From JBDWFY01 sp965275915 (lineage in GTDB: Bacteria > Pseudomonadota > Alphaproteobacteria > Rhizobiales > Stappiaceae), in the NCBI GenBank assembly GCA_965275915.1, contig CBDHYI010000004.1, positions 291,757 to 355,756 of the forward strand: 64,000 nt of DNA. Reading direction: 5' to 3'. The notes under the pieces are model-generated. The model saw only the letters and a list, made by a program, of their open reading frames with translations. It searched no databases and had not been told where the DNA came from. Positions 60,410 to 64,000 of this stretch are shown here, piece after piece. The position numbers and the translations under genes were made by a program. Each line of letters begins with the position of its first letter. Position 1 is the stretch's first letter.

Positions 60410-61648
60410 ATGACGGATTCACATCCGCCCGTTGACGAGGAAACCTCCCAGTCTGAAGCCACGTCGGCCGGAGCCGGCGAGCAGAAGATTATCATTGCCG
60501 GCGCGGGCATAGGTGGTCTCACCGCAGCCTTGGCAATCAGCCAGAGCGGTCTGAATGTTGCGCTGATCGAGCGCGAGGACGGGTTTCGCGAGGTCGGCGC
60601 CGGTATACAATTATCTCCCAACGCCAATCATGTACTGCGCAAACTTGGTGTCCTGTCCAGCCTTGAAGCGCATGTCAGCACGGTAGACTCCGTCCGGATC
60701 TTTTCCGCAAGAACCGGATCGATCGTCAATCAGTTTCCGCTCGGCGAGACCATCGCAGAACGACACGGCGCGCCCTATCACGTCATTCACCGCGCGGACC
60801 TTCACAGCGTGCTCCTTGAGGCCTGCCTTTCGGATCCGAAAATCCAGATAAGACTGGGTTCGGCCATTGTCGATGCACGGCCCGACGAAGCGGGAGTCAC
60901 TGTCGAGTTCAACACAACGGACGGACTGGCAAGCCAGCGCGGATCGGCCCTCATCGGAGCCGACGGGGTGCGTTCCGTTGTCAGGCGCGGTATTCTTCGG
61001 CTGCCGCCGGCCGCGTTTTCGGGAAAGGTCGCTTACAGAACGACCATAGCAACCGACGATATTCCAGACGAACTCCGGTCAAGCACGGGGCTTTGGCTCG
61101 GTCCCAATGCCCATGTGGTCCATTATCCCATTCGACACGGCCGCGAATTCAATATCGTTGCCATCATTGATGAGGACTGGGAGGAAGAAGGCTGGTCATC
61201 GCCCGGAGATCGGGAGATGGTTCTTGCCCGGTTTGCCGACTGGCCTGATACGATCCGCGACCTCCTGGGAAAACCGCACCGTTGGCTGAAATGGGCTCTT
61301 TTCGGCATGGACAGCGGCGGCATCTGGTCGGAAGGCCGGATCAGCGTGCTTGGCGATGCCGCGCACGCTATGCTGCCGTTTGTTGCCCAGGGCGGTGCGA
61401 TGGCCATCGAAGACGGATGGGTCCTGGCCAGACACGTAAGCCAGAATCCGGACGTACCGGCCGCATTGCGAGATTATGAAGAAGAGCGGCGTGTCCGGGT
61501 CGGAAAAGTAGCGGCAACCGCTTATGAAAACGGCCGCATCTATCATCTCTCCGGATTGAGCGCCCGTGCCCGGGATATGGCAATGCGCATGATGAATACC
61601 GAGCGCCTCGTGAGCCGCTATGACTGGCTCTACGGCTGGAAACCCTGA
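60410..61648 (+). CDS. FAD-dependent monooxygenase (salicylate-hydroxylase-like)
   Basis: 412 residues, class A flavoprotein hydroxylase. FAD dinucleotide fold IIAGAGIGGLTAALAISQSGLNVALIERE (about 24-54), the DG motif GADGVRSVVRRGI, and the GD motif GDAAHAMLPFVAQGGAMAIEDGWVLA. The 20-residue N-terminal extension is acidic. Co-localisation with the NDUFS6-like gene is seen in Hyphomicrobiales. The aromatic substrate is not identifiable, and a ubiquinone-related role cannot be excluded. Confidence 0.92.
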   Translation: MTDSHPPVDEETSQSEATSAGAGEQKIIIAGAGIGGLTAALAISQSGLNVALIEREDGFREVGAGIQLSPNANHVLRKLGVLSSLEAHVSTVDSVRIFSARTGSIVNQFPLGETIAERHGAPYHVIHRADLHSVLLEACLSDPKIQIRLGSAIVDARPDEAGVTVEFNTTDGLASQRGSALIGADGVRSVVRRGILRLPPAAFSGKVAYRTTIATDDIPDELRSSTGLWLGPNAHVVHYPIRHGREFNIVAIIDEDWEEEGWSSPGDREMVLARFADWPDTIRDLLGKPHRWLKWALFGMDSGGIWSEGRISVLGDAAHAMLPFVAQGGAMAIEDGWVLARHVSQNPDVPAALRDYEEERRVRVGKVAATAYENGRIYHLSGLSARARDMAMRMMNTERLVSRYDWLYGWKP

Positions 61649-61774
61649 TTGCGCCCCGACTTCTCCGATTGCTCCCACGGCAGACTTGAGCATGTTTTGT
61701 CCGTGCGCTACATGGGCATGAAACGGGAACCTGCTCCCGGATAATCTGAATAAACGGCAGGTAAGGATCTGCGG

Positions 61775-62534
61775 ATGGACAAGCCGGAACGTAAAAACCG
61801 CACCGTCAGCGCGGCTGTGCTCGTCATTGGAGACGAAATTCTCTCCGGCCGCACCAAAGACAGCAACAGCGGCTATATCGCCAACTATCTCACCGATATC
61901 GGCATCGATCTTGAGGAGGTTCGCGTGGTTCCGGATGCCAAGGACCGGATTGTTACAGCCTTGAATGACCTTCGCCATTGCTATGACTATGTTTTCACCA
62001 CAGGCGGCATCGGTCCCACGCATGACGATATTACGGCAGACTCTGTTGCGGCCGCGTTCAAGGTTGGAATCGACCATGACCCCCGCGCCGTTGCCTTGCT
62101 GAAGAATCACTATTCAGACGATCAGTTGACCGAGGCTCGGCTGCGCATGGCCCGTATTCCCGACGGAGGCCGATCTGATTGAAAATCCGATTTCCAAGGC
62201 ACCCGGTTTTCATATCGGAAATGTTTTTGTTATGGCCGGTGTGCCGACCATCATGCAAACCATGCTGGATCAGGTCGGGCCGCTGCTCAACACGGGACTG
62301 AAAATGCATGACAGAACGATCGACACCGGTCTTCCCGAAGGCGCGGTCGCCAAAACGATCGAAGAGCTGCAAAACCAAAATGACGGCCTGACAATCGGTT
62401 CCTATCCCTATTTCAATGGCAGCGGTCACGTCACGAAGATCGTCTTGCGCTCCCGGGATCCCCGGCTTCTTGAGAAAGTTGCAACAGACGCCGAAGGCGC
62501 CATCATGGCGCTTCGGGAGCGTTTTTCGTCGTGA
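61775..62534 (+). pseudogene. Molybdopterin-binding (CinA N-domain-like) gene, frameshifted
   Basis: Two frames together make one MoaB/MogA-like domain protein of about 252 residues. Frame 1 covers 61775-62182 (VLVIGDEILSGRTKDSNSGYI, GGIGPTHDDITADSVAAAF, ending MARIPDGGRSD). Frame 2 resumes EADLIENPISKAPGFHIGNVFVMAGVP. Removing one G at 62168-62169 restores IPDGADLIENP, the family sequence. So a single-base insertion disrupts an otherwise intact gene; a sequencing error or recent mutation is equally possible. It precedes the xanthine phosphoribosyltransferase gene. Confidence 0.88.
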
Positions 62535-62571
62535 TCGCCAAACACTTTTCCGAGAAAATCGAGGTTTCGTA

Positions 62572-63069
62572 ATGGAAAACCAGCAACCGAAAGCCTTTCC
62601 GGTCTCATGGGATCAGTTTCATCGCGACGCCCGCGCCCTCGCCTGGCGGCTCTCCGGTCAAGGATCATGGGAAGCAATCGTCTGTATAACCCGGGGCGGC
62701 CTTGTCCCGGCAGCCATCGTTGCCCGGGAACTTGAGATCCGGCTGATCGAAACGGTCTGTATCGCTTCCTATCACGAGTACAAGGATCAGGGTAACCTCG
62801 AGGTCATCAAGTCAATCAACCCCGAGGTGCTCGGTCTCAAGGAGGGAACCGGCAAGAGCATCCTTGTCGTCGACGACCTGGTCGACACGGGCGGCACTGC
62901 GAAAATCGTGCGCGATATGCTGCCTGAAGCTCATATCGCAACCATATATGCCAAGCCCAAAGGCCGTCCGCAGGTGGATACGTTTGTCACCGAAGTCTCG
63001 CAGGATACCTGGATCTATTTTCCCTGGGACATGGGCTACGCGTTTCAGCCGCCCATCGCTAAGGATTAG
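62572..63069 (+). CDS. gpt: Xanthine-guanine phosphoribosyltransferase
   Basis: 165 residues; salvages xanthine and guanine with PRPP. The PRPP-binding motif ILVVDDLVDTGGTA (about 99-112), N-terminal FPVSWDQFHRDARALAWRL and ITRGGLVPAAIVARELEIR are all standard, and the C-terminal WIYFPWDMGYAFQPPI is typical. The stop overlaps the stop of the convergent sfsA gene (63066-63069). Confidence 0.94.
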   Translation: MENQQPKAFPVSWDQFHRDARALAWRLSGQGSWEAIVCITRGGLVPAAIVARELEIRLIETVCIASYHEYKDQGNLEVIKSINPEVLGLKEGTGKSILVVDDLVDTGGTAKIVRDMLPEAHIATIYAKPKGRPQVDTFVTEVSQDTWIYFPWDMGYAFQPPIAKD

Positions 63070-63791
63070 TCTGTGGACCGCTGGATATCAGAAGAATCAA
63101 ACGGGATCTGTTTTCTTACAACAATTTCTTCCGTGCTGATGTCGCAGACATAGACATACGCCTCAACACCGCTTGTATGGGCCTCGGCGAACGCGCGGGC
63201 GTAACCGGGATCGATATCATCAGCGAGGCAAAATCGTCTGGCAGACGGATACTGCACCAGATAAACCATCGCCGCGCGGTTTCCTTCCGCGACCATCGCG
63301 CTCAATTCACGCAGGTGTTTTGCGCCCCGTGTCGTCACCGCATCGGGAAACTCAGCAACACCCTCCCTCCGCATCAGATGCACGTTCTTGACTTCCACAT
63401 AGGCAGGCGGCCTGCCGGGAGTTTCAAGCAGAAGATCGATCCGCGAATTCTGGCCGTATCTGACTTCCCGCCGCAGGGACTCATATCCGGCCAGTGCTTC
63501 GATCCGGCCGGTGAGGATCCCCTCTTCCACAATCCGGTTCGGATAGGCCGTATTAATCCCCACAAGCACACCCTCGACACTTGCCAGTTCCCAGGAATAG
63601 GCCAGTTTGCGCTTGGGATTATCCGACTTGGACAGCCAGACTTCTGTTCCCGGTTCCTTCAGCCCCAGCATGGACCCCGGATTGGCGCAGTGAGCGGTGA
63701 TCACTGAGCCGTCGTCCAGTTCAACATCCGCCAAAAAACGCTTGTATCGCTTGATCAGTCGACCGCCGATTAAGGGGCTGGGCAGTTTCAT
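63066..63791 (-). CDS. sfsA: SfsA-family DNA-binding/nuclease protein
   Basis: 241 residues, SfsA family (known in E. coli as a sugar fermentation stimulation protein, with an OB-fold and a nuclease-like domain). Typical segments are LIKRYKRFLADVELDDGSVITAHCANPGSML, KLAYSWELASVEGVLVGINTAYPN and the catalytic-type LPAYVEVKNVHL (here PPAYVEVKNV). Its length is normal. It sits upstream of tRNA-Leu on the same strand. Confidence 0.94.
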   Translation of the reverse strand: MKLPSPLIGGRLIKRYKRFLADVELDDGSVITAHCANPGSMLGLKEPGTEVWLSKSDNPKRKLAYSWELASVEGVLVGINTAYPNRIVEEGILTGRIEALAGYESLRREVRYGQNSRIDLLLETPGRPPAYVEVKNVHLMRREGVAEFPDAVTTRGAKHLRELSAMVAEGNRAAMVYLVQYPSARRFCLADDIDPGYARAFAEAHTSGVEAYVYVCDISTEEIVVRKQIPFDSSDIQRSTD

Positions 63792-63872
63792 TGCACACTT
63801 TCAAAACAAGGCGTCGGGTGAAGACAGGATATCGGGAGAAAGCACATCGCCGGGCGCTGTACGAACACGTTA

Positions 63873-63958
63873 TGGTGCGGGCGGCGGGACTCGAACCCGC
63901 ACAGCCACAGGCCGAGGGATTTTAAGTCCCTTGCGTCTACCAATTCCGCCACGCCCGC
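63873..63958 (-). tRNA. tRNA-Leu (anticodon UAA)
   Basis: 86 bases including an encoded CCA. Acceptor GCGGGCG/CGCCCGC, D-arm GGCGGAATTGGTAGACGC, anticodon stem AGGGA/TCCCT around CTTAAAA (anticodon TAA), a long variable arm as in class II tRNAs, and a GTTCGAGTCCC T-arm. All parts of a functional tRNA-Leu are present. Confidence 0.97.
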
Positions 63959-64000
63959 ACTGTGAAGACGATGCGTACCCGCATCACCGCAACAGATCAA

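Noticed and set aside
1..64000. CRISPR array, prophage or toxin-antitoxin module
   Set aside because: I looked for regularly spaced repeats, phage structural genes and paired small ORFs and found none I could support.

Overview
The window reads as a chromosomal segment of an alphaproteobacterium of the order Hyphomicrobiales (Rhizobiales). The grounds are the complete aglR-aglEFGAK alpha-glucoside locus, small families typical of this order (DUF2336, DUF3126, a cysteine-dependent transglutaminase-like peptidase, a PilZ protein, a PAS protein), two matches to the CtrA recognition pattern TTAA-N7-TTAA, and an IS427-type insertion sequence with a YTAR-like target. Base composition is moderately GC-rich by eye, apart from three strikingly AT-rich intergenic stretches. 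I cannot name the genus from the sequence alone.

Layout. 0-12.6 kb is an envelope and transport block: a cut-off Tat-like lipoprotein and an L,D-transpeptidase, a small secreted Cys protein, a ThuA-like protein, a tripartite RND pump (permease and adaptor) preceded by a 14-TM DHA2 drug exporter, an MHS-type symporter, and an MMPL/RND permease fused by a 4-base overlap to a secreted hypothetical. 13.2-15.4 kb holds a LuxR-type regulator and an aldo/keto reductase. 15.5-23.8 kb is the agl system: a LacI-type repressor (AglR), two palindromic operators, binding protein, two permeases, GH13 alpha-glucosidase and ATPase, followed in the same operon by a DUF3461-like gene. 23.9-40.6 kb is mixed chromosomal backbone: a CAP lipoprotein, a class V aminotransferase, RecQ, cytochromes c, NAD kinase, a receiver/Hpt pair with no kinase nearby, DUF2336, a lytic transglycosylase under a CtrA-like box, a nitroreductase/flavin reductase pair, an acyltransferase and ThrRS.

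40.7-46.2 kb looks like an accessory block between thrS and yidD. It holds an intact IS5/IS427-type element with a -1 frameshift signal, AT-rich DNA, and a three-gene set in which two paralogous secreted Sel1-like proteins flank an orphan TAXI-type binding protein. I consider this trio the best candidate for an undescribed system. 46.3-64 kb is again backbone: yidD, a NifU/IscU-like scaffold, folE, hisI, a patatin phospholipase, CBS, rhomboid, PAS, PilZ, a BTLCP peptidase, gamma-carbonic anhydrase, DUF3126, cysE, an enoyl-CoA hydratase, two overlapping alpha/beta hydrolases, a CHCC zinc finger, an FAD monooxygenase, a frameshifted molybdopterin-binding (CinA N-domain-like) gene, a xanthine phosphoribosyltransferase, sfsA and tRNA-Leu(UAA).

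A second theme is a family of short palindromic, MITE-like elements (12851-12993, 25880-26143, 35202-35269) and solo ends resembling IS427-type termini, nearly all abutting a CTAG or YTAR-like tetranucleotide. Several sit exactly on the stop codons of host genes (recQ, the flavin reductase, the acyltransferase, hisI, the gamma-carbonic anhydrase). In one case the repeat appears to supply the last residues of the protein.
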